This document shows, one piece after another, positions 1 through 9,400 of a DNA stretch of 48,361 bases. This DNA comes from a virus. The notes under the pieces were generated by a model. It saw only the letters and a program-made list of their open reading frames with translations, was not told where the DNA came from and searched no databases. Both the position numbers and the translations under genes were made by a program. Location of the stretch: IMG/VR virus record IMGVR_UViG_3300034024_000090, positions 1 to 48,361 of that record, one strand, 5' to 3'. Position 1 is the stretch's first letter. Every line of letters starts with the position of its first letter.

Positions 1-1230
1 GATCGCGTAAGGGTGCGAGGCCGGACACTTCCGATAGCCCCAGGAGCCGTAGCCCGGGTTGGCGGTGTGGTCGCGGTGGTTCGGGCTGTCGAGCCGCTTG
101 CCGTCCCAGCACTCGGGCGCGTTGATCACGGCGCCGATGCGGTTGCCGGGTCCACAGCCCTTGGCCGCCTCCGTCAGGGTGGCGAAGTGGCCGCGGGTTG
201 CGGTCGGGCCGTCGCAATCGAAGTAGCCGTGGCCAGTCGGGCTCTGGCCCGACACCATGTCGTAGCCGAACACGTAGCGCAGGCCGCGCGGCAGGGCGAC
301 GCACCCCTTCTCCGCCATGCGCTTGCACTCGGGGTCGCTTGCGGGCCGGCGCTTGTAGTAGACGGACACGTAGTCCGGCCGCACCACGTTGCCGCGTCCG
401 TCCAGCATCGCCGGCATCCAGTAGGCCGAGCGGTTCAGGATGTTGTTGCACGTGCTGTCGCCGGTCGTGCGCAGGCTGGCGTAGGTCGAATGGGCGTTCG
501 CGCCGGTGTTCCCGAAATACTGATGAAGGTGCGACCGCCCGGGTTGCCCTGGGAAGACGACGGGATCGTCATAGGAGAGCTGGCCGGCCGCGCAGATGAA
601 ACGGAACGCGCCGACCACGTCCGGCGCACCGCTGTTCGCGCCCCAGGACTTCACGAGATAGGGCGCGGTGTCGAAATTGCTGGCGATCGAGGCCGGGATC
701 GCAGTCACGTCCGCGGTCTCGCGTGGCTGGACGGTGTCGCCGATCGTCGCCCCCGAGACCGCTACCGGCGGGGTCGCGGACTTGTAGGCGCACGACTTCA
801 CCACCCCGGGCGCGGGGTCGCCGAAGACGTCGTTCGAACAAGCGACCGAGCCGTTCGCCTGGCGGTACTCGAACCGGCCGTCGGCACCGTAGCGCACCTG
901 GGCCGAGCCGGGGACGTCGCAGCGGCCGCCTTCGCCGGCGCAGGGGATCCAGTGGACGGACGGCGGCGCCGGCGCGGGCGCGGGAGGCGCAGGCCTGATC
1001 GCGACGATGCGTTCGCGCCGGATCGTCTCGGCCGCGGCGGCGATCTCACGCACTCTGCCAAAGCAGTCGGCGCCGGTCGCGAGGCGGGCCGCGTCGTTCG
1101 CCTGTGCTTTGGGGATCGCGGTCGTGCCGCAGCCCGACACGGTCTGAGCGGACGCGGGCGACGCCGCCAGCGCGATCGTGGTGGCGATCGCGACGAGGAG
1201 CGCGCGGATGATGATGGCAGGATGAAGCAT
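1..1230 (-). CDS. DUF1996 domain secreted protein (3' end outside window)
   Basis: The reading frame is open for 410 codons and runs off the window edge without a stop. The start at 1230 has a GGAGAG Shine-Dalgarno just upstream. Residues 1-28 form a typical signal peptide (hydrophobic IRALLVAIATTIALA, then ASA-Q), so the product is exported. The rest matches the DUF1996 family: HLHQYFG at 234-240, followed by SAYWMPAMLDGRG, CWDGKRLD and CPASHP near the edge. DUF1996 proteins are known mainly from fungi, actinobacteria and some proteobacteria; their activity is not established, though the conserved His/Cys/Trp residues suggest an extracellular enzyme or binding domain. It is the last gene after the tail and lysis genes, so it is either a cargo gene or the first host gene. 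Family call firm; role unknown. Confidence 0.85.
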   Translation of the reverse strand, partial: MLHPAIIIRALLVAIATTIALAASPASAQTVSGCGTTAIPKAQANDAARLATGADCFGRVREIAAAAETIRRERIVAIRPAPPAPAPAPPSVHWIPCAGEGGRCDVPGSAQVRYGADGRFEYRQANGSVACSNDVFGDPAPGVVKSCAYKSATPPVAVSGATIGDTVQPRETADVTAIPASIASNFDTAPYLVKSWGANSGAPDVVGAFRFICAAGQLSYDDPVVFPGQPGRSHLHQYFGNTGANAHSTYASLRTTGDSTCNNILNRSAYWMPAMLDGRGNVVRPDYVSVYYKRRPASDPECKRMAEKGCVALPRGLRYVFGYDMVSGQSPTGHGYFDCDGPTATRGHFATLTEAAKGCGPGNRIGAVINAPECWDGKRLDSPNHRDHTANPGYGSWGYRKCPASHPYAI

Positions 1231-1282
1231 GGGTTCGCTCTCCAAGTAGAGGTTGGCGGTCGTTGGCGCGAGAGGGCGGCCC

Positions 1283-1867
1283 TCAGCGGACCCGCGTGAG
1301 GGAGAGCTCGGCCTTGTTGATGCCCACGTTGCTCACGCTGTCGATGAGCGTGAACAGGCGCACCTGCTGCCCGGCGGTGAGCGACATGAGGCGCGAGTTG
1401 TAGGCGAAGTGGCGGAAGAAGCCGGCCGGGTTGTTGTAGGCGACGCCGGTTCCCTGAAGCGCGGGATCCACCGCCCCGGTGATCCACCAGGCGAAACCGG
1501 GGCTGTCGGCATTCGACGTGTCCACGCCGACGCCGTAGCTGATCCCCTTCGGCGTCACGTCGTCCAGGCGGATCTTGCCCTGGCAGTCGTAGATGCCGGT
1601 CTGCGGGACCGTGTAGACGTTGGTCGAGCCGTTCCAGCCCGAGTGCGTGTCGATCGACGCCGGGCCGCCGAGCGCGACCGTGACGAAGTTGTTGGCGGCG
1701 TTGGCGTCGAACCTGCCGGTCTGGAAGGCGCCGTCGTTCCCGTTGTTGCGCGAGACCACCAGGGTGGGCCAGGCCGACACCTCGTCCGCACCGCCGACGA
1801 GCGTATCGCCCGCCGGCAGCACGGCCGGGATGCCCCCGACCAGGACGAGAGGCTTGCGCGAGGCCAC
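1283..1867 (-). CDS. C1q-like jelly-roll phage surface/tail protein
   Basis: A 194-residue protein with a GTG start six bases after the stop of the preceding gene. The central part, with VPQTGIYDCQGKIRLDD and a C-terminal AGQQVRLFTLIDSV, resembles the beta-sandwich (C1q/TNF-like) heads that end many phage tail and receptor-binding proteins. No signal peptide or membrane segment is visible. Its place after the tail fibre and endolysin genes suggests a virion surface component or an accessory fibre head. The fold assignment is pattern-based; the virion location is inferred. Confidence 0.6.
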   Translation of the reverse strand: MASRKPLVLVGGIPAVLPAGDTLVGGADEVSAWPTLVVSRNNGNDGAFQTGRFDANAANNFVTVALGGPASIDTHSGWNGSTNVYTVPQTGIYDCQGKIRLDDVTPKGISYGVGVDTSNADSPGFAWWITGAVDPALQGTGVAYNNPAGFFRHFAYNSRLMSLTAGQQVRLFTLIDSVSNVGINKAELSLTRVR

Positions 1868-1873
1868 GTTCTG

Positions 1874-2380
1874 TTACGCCAGCGTGATCGGCGTCTCGGG
1901 GCGGAACATGATCTCCGTCGCGGACAGCGCTACGCCGATGATCTGCGCGACTTGGCCCGCGGTAGACGGCGCGGCCTCGGTCCGCGCGCCCGCCGTCGCC
2001 GACAGGAACTGCCGTGCGCCGGGCGTCAGCCCGGCCAAGCCGCTGATCACGTTCTCCTCGGGGTAGACCGTCGCGTTGGCGCCGCTGGCGACCGCCTGGA
2101 GCACGAAGCCGTGCGCTTCCTTGCCTGCGGTCGCGGCGTCGGCCTTGCGGACGCGCGGACCGGTCGAGTTGTGGATGTTGATCAGGTCGCCGGCCGCCAG
2201 CGCCTCCGACGCCTGGATCACGCGCGTCTCCGCGCCGATGCCGCCCGGCAGGACGGTGCCGTCGAGCTTACCGTCCGCGCCGAGCTTAACGAGCTTGCCC
2301 GCGTCGGCGGCGCCCGCCGACGTCGCGTTGGCGTTGGCGTCGGTCGGCACGCCGCCGGTCAGCTTCAGATAATCGCCCAT
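1874..2380 (-). CDS. Putative phage structural protein (fibre or decoration type)
   Basis: A 168-residue protein rich in Ala, Gly and Thr, starting MGDYLKLTGGVPTD. A low-complexity N-terminus (DANANATSAGAADAGKL, then GADGKLDGTVLP) leads to a beta-rich region with AGDLINIHNSTGPRVRKAD and IIGVALSATEIMFRPETP. Such 'state and default-value' sequences occur in phage tail-fibre and capsid-associated proteins. It starts one base after the stop of the upstream gene and is followed by the jelly-roll protein, so the two probably act together. No specific family is recognised. Confidence 0.5.
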   Translation of the reverse strand: MGDYLKLTGGVPTDANANATSAGAADAGKLVKLGADGKLDGTVLPGGIGAETRVIQASEALAAGDLINIHNSTGPRVRKADAATAGKEAHGFVLQAVASGANATVYPEENVISGLAGLTPGARQFLSATAGARTEAAPSTAGQVAQIIGVALSATEIMFRPETPITLA

Positions 2381-2381
2381 G

Positions 2382-2882
2382 TCAGGTCTCCGAGGTGCGC
2401 GCCACGAGGCGCGGGTTGATGAGGATGGTGGTAGGGGTGATCGCCTCGCCCAGACGGACGATCGCGCCGGCGCTGGGAAGCGCCTGCGTCGGCTCGCCGC
2501 CCGCTCCGAGCCAGATCGGGCCCGGGGTCCACGTCCAGCCCGCGTGCGTCATGGGCCCGGCGGCCTGGACCTCGACGTCGCCGCCTGCTGCAGCCGCGCC
2601 GAGCGTCAGGCCGACGACGTGCTCTGCGAGCGGATCGCCCGGTCCGACCGCGCGGAAGGTGCCGTCGCCCAGCGTCGCGACGGCGCGGTGCCCGCCGACA
2701 GCCGCGACCGCCACGCCGACGAGCGGCGCGCCTCCTGCCACCCCGCGCGGGCCGGGCGGTCCGATCACGACCGCGACCGCTCCCGGCGCGGCGGGCTGGC
2801 GCAGCGCCGCGGGCGACAGGTCCGGCCCGCGCCAGCGAAGGATGAGCAGCCGCGGTGCGGGCCGCCAGCGTAGCGCCAGCAT
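2382..2882 (-). CDS. Hypothetical protein with short collagen-like motif
   Basis: A 166-residue protein of unrecognised family. The N-terminal third is Arg/Pro-rich and contains GPPGPRG (around residues 41-47), a short collagen-like stretch of the kind found as a flexible stalk in phage fibre proteins. The remainder is Gly/Ala/Val-rich, ending in a beta-like segment ILINPRLVARTSET. Its ATG overlaps the upstream stop by one base (TGATG) and its stop lies one base before the next start, so it belongs to the same coupled group of small distal genes. Confidence 0.5.
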   Translation of the reverse strand: MLALRWRPAPRLLILRWRGPDLSPAALRQPAAPGAVAVVIGPPGPRGVAGGAPLVGVAVAAVGGHRAVATLGDGTFRAVGPGDPLAEHVVGLTLGAAAAGGDVEVQAAGPMTHAGWTWTPGPIWLGAGGEPTQALPSAGAIVRLGEAITPTTILINPRLVARTSET

Positions 2883-3238
2883 CAGGTCGACGGATCGATG
2901 CGGATGAACAGCGGCTCGGTCTTCACGACCGTGCCGCCGACCAGCGTCAGGCTAGCATTGGTGACGTAGGAGCCGGGCTCGAGCGTGTCGCTCGTCTCGG
3001 CCGACAGGGTGAGCGTCCAGCCGGCGGCCACGCCCTGCCCCACATCGCCCCCGTGCTGCGCGACCGAGAAGGTGGCGGCCGCCGGCGTATCGCGCGGGGG
3101 TACGGCACGGCCGGCGCTGGCCGGCTTAAGCACGGCCGCGACCGACTGCACGAACGCGAGGTCCGCGTCGGTCGCGCCGACCGCCTCGAGCATCACGCTG
3201 ATCGTCTCACCGCGCTGGAAGCCGTAGATGGTGGTCAT
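2882..3238 (-). CDS. Hypothetical small phage protein
   Basis: A 118-residue protein beginning MTTIYGFQRGETISV, with alternating hydrophobic segments (GWTLTLSAETSD, GSYVTNASLTLVGG, VVKTEPLFIRI). This looks like a small beta-sandwich of the type often encoded beside phage baseplate or fibre genes. No membrane segment or catalytic motif is visible. It is coupled to the following gene by a one-base stop/start overlap. Function unknown. Confidence 0.5.
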   Translation of the reverse strand: MTTIYGFQRGETISVMLEAVGATDADLAFVQSVAAVLKPASAGRAVPPRDTPAAATFSVAQHGGDVGQGVAAGWTLTLSAETSDTLEPGSYVTNASLTLVGGTVVKTEPLFIRIDPST

Positions 3239-3260
3239 GGGCGGCGCCCTTCCTCGGTGA

Positions 3261-3911
3261 TCAGGCGCCAGCGACGTGCCGAAGGTGGCCGAGCTCGCGC
3301 GTCGCCGCCTCGATCGCCATCAGCCGCTCCGCGGTCGTCGCAGCGTGGGCGGCTTGATCGAGCAGGCGCTGAACCCGATCGGCGAGCACCTGGATGCTGG
3401 TCCGCGTCGGCTCGGGCACGAAGGCGAGGAACGGCTCAACAAAGCCGCGCACCCGGGCGTAGGCCGCGGTGAGCTCGTCCAGCCGGGCGCGCGCCGCGGC
3501 GACGGTCGTCGGCGTGTCGACGGGCGGTGCGACTTGGCCCGGGCGCACGGGCGCGGCCAGTCCGACGCAGCCCGAGAGGCCGGGCAGGACCATCAACGCG
3601 AGGAGCACAGGCAGGACGGCGGCTGCGCCGGGCCCGGCCGGAGGAGTCGGCTCCTCGCCCGTCAGCGCGGCCCAGGCGGCGCGCAGGCGCGCATGAGTGA
3701 CGCTTCGCAGGCCGGACCAGAGCGTGCCGGCCAGGATCAGGAGCGCACCGACGAGATAGGCGACGATCGGCTCGACCGCCGCGCGCGCCGTGCCCTCGTC
3801 GACGATGCCGCGGGCGACGAGCGCGGCGCCGGCGAGCGTGATCAGGTGACGAAGCACGGCCGCGAGAAAAGCGCGCACGGCGAGGCTCGCCGGCGTGGGG
3901 ACGCTGGTCAT
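3261..3911 (-). CDS. Holin-like membrane protein with internal lipobox
   Basis: A 216-residue protein with two parts. Residues 1-80 resemble small alphaproteobacterial phage holins: amphipathic first helix, then a membrane segment at about 46-67 (VEPIVAYLVGALLILAGTLW) and a basic tail. Residues 97-115 are a second hydrophobic run ending in LSGC, a good lipobox with Cys115. After it comes a Pro-rich linker and an alpha-helical region (about 135-212). An outer-membrane spanin has the same plan, a lipidated Cys followed by a helical periplasmic domain. Next to the endolysin gene, it is likely part of lysis. Whether it works as one polypeptide or has an internal start is open. Confidence 0.55.
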   Translation of the reverse strand: MTSVPTPASLAVRAFLAAVLRHLITLAGAALVARGIVDEGTARAAVEPIVAYLVGALLILAGTLWSGLRSVTHARLRAAWAALTGEEPTPPAGPGAAAVLPVLLALMVLPGLSGCVGLAAPVRPGQVAPPVDTPTTVAAARARLDELTAAYARVRGFVEPFLAFVPEPTRTSIQVLADRVQRLLDQAAHAATTAERLMAIEAATRELGHLRHVAGA

Positions 3912-3975
3912 TTCGGTTCTCCGGATGTTGAAGGTGGCGCGGCCGGATTTCAGGAACCGGCCGTTTCGTGGAAAG

Positions 3976-4557
3976 CTAAAGGATCAGCGCCCGTGCAGCC
4001 GCGAGGCGCGCGCGGCGATCGGCAAGCCCGTTCAGCCCGCCGTTGATCCGGCGGGTGATCATCAGCAGGTCGTCGCGATCGGCGAGGTCGTTCAGGTCGT
4101 GGTGCGCCCAATAGGCGCACGACACCATCAGCCCGATCGAGGGCGCGGATGCGAGCTCGGGGCGGCGCTCAAGGTCGATGCCGAGCTTCCGGCCGAAGCG
4201 ACGGTAGTTATCTCGGCCGGTCACCTGGATCGGACCCCGGCCCTTGTAGCGGCGGCCGTCGCCTGGGTGGACGTTCCCGAGATCCTCGCGACCCTCGTAA
4301 GCCTGGCCGGAGGCGTATTCCTCCATCGCGCGGAAGCCGTCACTCTCATGGCCGAGCTGCGCGACGAGGTGCGCCAGACGCAGTCCCGTCTCGAGCACGC
4401 CGGCGGCACGGAAGTGGACCGCCGCACCGACGCCGAGCTCGGCCGCGAGGTCGGGCATCGCGCCCGACCTGACGAATAGCGCCGCCAGGGTCGTCGGCCC
4501 TGGCGCGCCGTCCGGCTTCACCTTTAAGCGCGTCTGTAGCTTGGCAACATCCAGCAT
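3976..4557 (-). CDS. Endolysin, glycoside hydrolase family 19
   Basis: A 193-residue peptidoglycan hydrolase. A short N-terminal region (about 5-30, LQTRLKVKPDGAPGPTTLAAL) resembles a reduced peptidoglycan-binding repeat. The catalytic domain shows the GH19 signatures: LGHESDGFRAMEEYASGQ at 68-85, with Glu71 the likely acid and Glu79 or Glu80 the likely base, then YKGRGPIQVTGRDNY at 104-118. GH19 phage endolysins cleave the glycan chain of murein. No signal peptide is present, so release should depend on a holin; candidate membrane genes lie on both sides. Confidence 0.85.
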   Translation of the reverse strand: MLDVAKLQTRLKVKPDGAPGPTTLAALFVRSGAMPDLAAELGVGAAVHFRAAGVLETGLRLAHLVAQLGHESDGFRAMEEYASGQAYEGREDLGNVHPGDGRRYKGRGPIQVTGRDNYRRFGRKLGIDLERRPELASAPSIGLMVSCAYWAHHDLNDLADRDDLLMITRRINGGLNGLADRRARLAAARALIL

Positions 4558-4594
4558 CGGCTTCTCCTCTGTGATCAGTGCGGGCGGCGCCGGA

Positions 4595-4891
4595 TCAGCG
4601 GCCGGCGGTCAGCCGCTCGAGCACCAGGTCGAGCTTCGCCTCGATCCGGGCCCACTTCACCTCGAGCTCGGTGGCCTTGTGCTCCTGGCGCGTGACGCGG
4701 ACTTCGAGCTGGTCGATGCGCCGCGTGTTGTGCTTGGCCGTCGCGCGCTCATCTCCGATGACCATGAGGCCGGCGACGATCGCGAGCACGATCGTCACCA
4801 GGGCTGAAAGGAACGGCGCCCAATCCTTCCAGGACGAGCGCGGGGGAGCGACGGCCACGATCTGCGTGGCCCCGCTGGGGTGGTCGGTCAT
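4595..4891 (-). CDS. Membrane/coiled-coil protein, holin or i-spanin candidate
   Basis: A 98-residue protein with a soluble N-terminus, one strong membrane segment at about 26-46 and a charged heptad-rich helix from 50 to 95 (RIDQLEVRVTRQEHKATELE). A single N-terminal anchor followed by a coiled coil is the layout of inner-membrane spanins and some holin accessory proteins. It lies between the tail fibre gene and the endolysin gene. The topology is visible in the sequence; the lysis role is inferred from position. Confidence 0.55.
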   Translation of the reverse strand: MTDHPSGATQIVAVAPPRSSWKDWAPFLSALVTIVLAIVAGLMVIGDERATAKHNTRRIDQLEVRVTRQEHKATELEVKWARIEAKLDLVLERLTAGR

Positions 4892-4961
4892 GCTGTTCCT
4901 TTCGTCGCGGGCTATCGCGATCCGTGCCGATGCCGGGCCATCCCTCGTGCCCGATGGCGTG

Positions 4962-6482
4962 TCAGCCGTGCTGCACGTCTACCCAGGCGCGGCCGTCGCG
5001 CACGGCCCAGACCTTGCCGATGCGGCGGCGGTAGTCGTCGAAGATGATATCGGCGGCGGGCACGGCGATGGCCTTGATGCCACCGCCGTTCGCCGCGGCG
5101 ATAACGTAGTCGCCGGGCGCGAAATCGCCGGAGACGTTGACCGGCACCTGGCCGCAGAAGGCGATGCGGTCGACGCACTGGCGACACGTCTCAAGCTCGC
5201 CCCCCCACGCCGCCAGCGCCTGCGCGTGCGCAGCGATAGCAGCCTCCCACGCCGCACGCTCCGTCTGGTAGCCGGTGAGCTGGCCAGGATAGGCCGCGAT
5301 GGACGCGCGCCACGCGTCGAGCTCGGGGCTGTCCGGCTCCACGCCTTCCGGCATCGGACCGGGCTCGGCCGGAGCGACCGGCTCGGGTCCGGGCTCCTCC
5401 GGCCGCGGAGCCATGTGCGACGCCCAGCGGTCGCCGCCGACATAGGCCGGGTCGGTCGACTTCACGACGAAGCTGATCGCGTCGGCCCAGGTGCGGGTGA
5501 GCTTGCCGTCCGCATCCACGCCGCAGACGTCGCCCGGCGCGATAACGCCACATCCGTCCGCCTTGGTCATGTACTCGGCGTAGTCCGCGCCAGAGGCATT
5601 GATGGTGCCCCCGGCGTTGATCGAGCGGCCGGTAGTGGCGTCCGTGCCGAGCCGGAAGGCACACGCCGCAGGTGACGCGGGTGACCCACTGACGCCGGAA
5701 AACCGCGCGACGGCGTAGCCGACGCCCGTAGCGGTGATGTCGAGCACAGGTGCGCCAGCGTTCAAGGCTACGGTCTTGTTGACGACGTGACTCGAGCCCG
5801 AAGACGCGCCAGCCAGCAGATTGCCCGCGGCGTCGATCACTAGCCGCGATACGCCATTCAGCCGCACGTCCAAGCCGTCGTTGGACACTCCGTTGACGCC
5901 GGAGTTGAAGTCGATCGTGCTGCCGCCTGGGAATGAGCTCGTCAGGCGAAGGTTGGAAGTGGCCGGGTCGTTGCGGAAGGCGTGCAGCCCCGCTCCACCG
6001 CCGACCGCCGCGATGAAAGGCATATAAGCGAGCAAGTTGGATGCCGTCGCGGCGAAGCGCTCCGCTCCGCCCGTCGCGATCGTCAGCGAGTTCGCGGCGC
6101 TGCGATAAATGCCCGTGTCCTGGTCAGCCGAGAAGCGAAGCGCCGGCGCGGCCACCGTGCCGTCCCCGATCAGCCCTTGCCCGATGCCATCGCGTACCGC
6201 GCCGAACGTATTCAGCAACTCAGCCGCGCCGACCGCGAGGTCGCGCGCAAAGCTCTGCGTAGGGAGGATCGCATATCCCTGCCCGCCGCCGCTGCCGCCG
6301 AGATAGGGGCCGGTCAGGTTGAGCGACGTGGCGGAAATGACCTCGCCGATCTCGTACACGCGTCCATCCGGCCCGAGGAAAGCCTCCCCGATCCCGACGT
6401 TCGCAACGAAATTGGTGCCCGCGCCCGTGACCGCGGCGGAGCCGTTGGTGACGGTGACGGTGCCTGCGCGATACCAAGCCAT
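4962..6482 (-). CDS. Tail fibre with peptidase G2/IMC-like C-terminal domain
   Basis: A 506-residue fibre. Residues 1-70 (MAWYRAGTVTVTNGSAAVTG...) match the N-terminal attachment module of many siphophage side fibres. The middle (about 110-280) has repeated beta motifs such as APALRFSADQDTGIYR. From about 295 the sequence resembles the peptidase G2 / intramolecular chaperone domain: ADYAEYM at 299-305, then VIAPGDVCGVDADGKL, VVKSTDPAYVGGD and FCGQVPVNVSGDFAPGDY. A Pro/Glu-rich then Ala-rich insert of about 80 residues interrupts this domain near 350-430. Such domains trimerise the fibre and may cleave themselves off. The gene directly follows the tip protein gene. Confidence 0.75.
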   Translation of the reverse strand: MAWYRAGTVTVTNGSAAVTGAGTNFVANVGIGEAFLGPDGRVYEIGEVISATSLNLTGPYLGGSGGGQGYAILPTQSFARDLAVGAAELLNTFGAVRDGIGQGLIGDGTVAAPALRFSADQDTGIYRSAANSLTIATGGAERFAATASNLLAYMPFIAAVGGGAGLHAFRNDPATSNLRLTSSFPGGSTIDFNSGVNGVSNDGLDVRLNGVSRLVIDAAGNLLAGASSGSSHVVNKTVALNAGAPVLDITATGVGYAVARFSGVSGSPASPAACAFRLGTDATTGRSINAGGTINASGADYAEYMTKADGCGVIAPGDVCGVDADGKLTRTWADAISFVVKSTDPAYVGGDRWASHMAPRPEEPGPEPVAPAEPGPMPEGVEPDSPELDAWRASIAAYPGQLTGYQTERAAWEAAIAAHAQALAAWGGELETCRQCVDRIAFCGQVPVNVSGDFAPGDYVIAAANGGGIKAIAVPAADIIFDDYRRRIGKVWAVRDGRAWVDVQHG

Positions 6483-6494
6483 ACTGCTTCTCCC

Positions 6495-9400
6495 TTAAGG
6501 CTGCTGCTCGTTCGGCCCGATGTAGCCGCCACCGCCCCCGCCCCCGCCGCCGCCTCCGGGCGGTGGGTTGACGATGCCGCCGCCGCTGCCGGTCGACGAG
6601 CCGATCGAGCCTTTGCGAAGCTCCACGACCTTGATCGTGGAGCCCGCGCCGATCGTCAGAGGCACGTTGTCCGCCTCGGCGTTCTGGACGACGAAGGTGA
6701 CGGTGCGCTCGCCGGCGGCGATACCGGTGGCGTAGGCGAAAGGCGTGATCGGCATCGCCGCGTTCGCGCTGACCAGGATGATGTTCGTGCGCGTCGACTT
6801 GATGGTGACGCCGTCGATCTGGATGGTGCCGACGAACTGAAGATCGTCGGTGCTGCTGAAATCGCCGTTGAAGGTGATCTCGATGATGCTGCTCGCGTCC
6901 TCTTTGGTGAAGGTCAGCGACACAACTTGGACAGTCGACCCGCGCGGGATGACCACGTCGTTCGGCAGCGTGAAGAACGCCGCCTTTTGCACCGCGCCCA
7001 TCTGAAGTTGGTCGTAGCCGACGACCCCGTTGGTGAGTGCGCCGCCCATGCGCTCGCGCCCGTCCAGAGCCTTGAATGAGATCGCGTTCGCCGGCGCGCA
7101 CGTCGCGACATCTCGCGTTGGGCCGAACCATTCGAGCAAGTTGGCGTCGGCGCCGAAGCCGACACCTTGGACGAGCATGTGCGAGGCGTTGGCGAAAATG
7201 ACTCGCCCCGTTCCCATGCGCAGGTCGGTGTTGATGAGGTTCAGGCTGCCCGGCCCCTCTTCCGACCCGATCAGCTGGAACCCCGTCACATTGCCGTTGA
7301 CGTCGACCTTGACGGTGTAGGTGCCTTCGATCCGGCCGAGACGGTCAACGACGGCCTCAAATGCCTCCTCGACCCCGACTTCGCCGACACCGTCGAGGCG
7401 CGCGGTCACCTGCTGGACCGCGGTCGCGTTCGCCTCGTCGCGGTCGACGCTGGCCTGCCGGTCCTCCGCCACCGTCGCCTGCACCGCCACGATAGCTTCG
7501 CCAGCGGCATCAACCGCGTCCGACGTGTCGAGCAGCGCCGCCTCGGTGAGGTCGAGCCGCTGCGCGAATGCCGCGTTGTCTGAGGCCCTCGCCTCCTCCA
7601 ACGCCACGATCCGCCCGCGCGCTGCCAAGAGGTCAGTCGCTGCGGTCGCGAACGCCACCTCCAGCGCGGAGGTTCGCCCTGCCGTCGAGGCGTTCGCATC
7701 CGCCGCCACCTTGCGCGCATCGGCGATCGCCGCCTCGGCTCCGCTCAGACGGACGAGCAGCGTCTCGCGCACCAGCGCCGTCGCACGCTGCCCGGCGACG
7801 AGCTCGGTCGAAAGCTCGGTCTGGATCTGGACCACCTGCGCCTGCCGCGCGCGACCTGATTGGTCGCCTGCGATGAGTGCGCGGAGCAGGGCCTCGTCCG
7901 TCCCCTCACCGCCTCGCACCTGCTGGCGCACCGTCGTGGTCAGCGACGCGAGCCCGCCGGCCGCGGTGATGCTCGCCTGCTGTATCGTGCCGATCGCGGC
8001 CGCCTGGTCGTCTGTGACCACGCCCAGAGCGTCGATCCGCTGGCTCAGCGCCGTGTCGCGCGTCGCCCCGGCGGTCGTCTCTTGGATCGCCAGCGCGCGG
8101 TTCTCCGCTACCTGCGCGGCCAGCGTGAGCCGCGCCGTGGCTTCGACGCGCTCGCCGTCCAGGATGCGGGTGTAGAGATCCTGCCTGATCTCCGCCGCTT
8201 CGACGATCCGACGCCGGCTCGCCGCATTTCCTGCCAGCACCGCCCGAAGCGCCGCCTCGCCTGCCCCGTCGGCTACCGCCCGTGTCTGGCGGATGGTGAC
8301 GGATAGCCCCGCCGTGTCGCCCAGCGTCGTCAGGGTCTGCTCGACCGAGGATGTCCGCGTCGAGAGGAGGTCGAAGTCGGTCTGCTCGACCTTCGTCGTG
8401 ATCTCCCCGGCGAGCGCATCGAGCTCTTGCTCGGCCGTCGTCACCCGCCCGGCCACCCCGGCCAGCTCGATCGCGGTCGCCTTTGTGGAGACGGTCGCGT
8501 TCAGGCCGTCGATGACCTGCTCGGCCTCGGTCAGCCGGGCGATGATGGACCCGAGTTCGGCGACCTGTGAGGGGTCGAGCACCGCCATCGCGATGCGCTC
8601 GTCCACCTGGGCGACGCTCGCCTTGGTCGAGATCAGCGCGCGCTGCCCGTCGAGCGTCACCTCGGCGCGGGCCGTACGCTCAGCGATCTGGTCGACGGCG
8701 TAGATCCGCACCACCCCGGTGACGGGGTCCACCACGACGCCCGCGTCGCGCAGGATGTTGCGGGTGCGGCCCGCCTCCGCGAGCAAGCGGAGCAGGGCCT
8801 CGTCAAGCCGCCCTGCGTCGCGAGCCGCCTGACGCTCCGCGGCGGCGAGGTCGACCGTCACCCGATCCAGCGCGCCGAGCGCCGCGTCGGTTTCGACCCG
8901 CGCCAGCTCGAGTGCGGATACGTCGTTGATGATAGGCTCTATCCGGTCGAGCCCCGCGATCACTTCGGAGGCGGGCCGACCACCCACCGCGGCGGTGTCC
9001 TTCGACGTGTTCTCGCCGGTGACGTCCGCGTTGTCGGCCGGCTTCGTCCCGCCCGGGTCGCGGATCTCCGACCAGTCGACCTGCGTCGCCGAGCTCAGTC
9101 GAGACCAATACGCGCTCGGTACGGCAGGCGCGTTCCCCGCCGATGGAGTGGCGAACACGTAGAGCCACCGGGAGCCGTCGGCCAAGGTGACGATGTTGCC
9201 CTCGCGGTAGGTAACGCCGTCGGCGTAGCTTCCCACCTCCACCAGCGCCGCGGTGAAGGCGATGTCGCTCAGCGCGTGCACCGTCCAGGACCGCTCGGCC
9301 GTCAACGTCAGCTTCTTCCACGGCGCGCCGGTCTCGAGCTGCTCGACGCCAACGACCGGCGGCAGGGCGGTGCCGTCGGCGGCGAGCGTGATCGTGGAGG

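Noticed and set aside
13-1299. Long open frame (428 codons) on the + strand
   Set aside because: It is the antisense of the DUF1996 gene; its translation is Arg/Val/Gly/Asp-rich with no domain, while the opposite strand has a signal peptide and family motifs.
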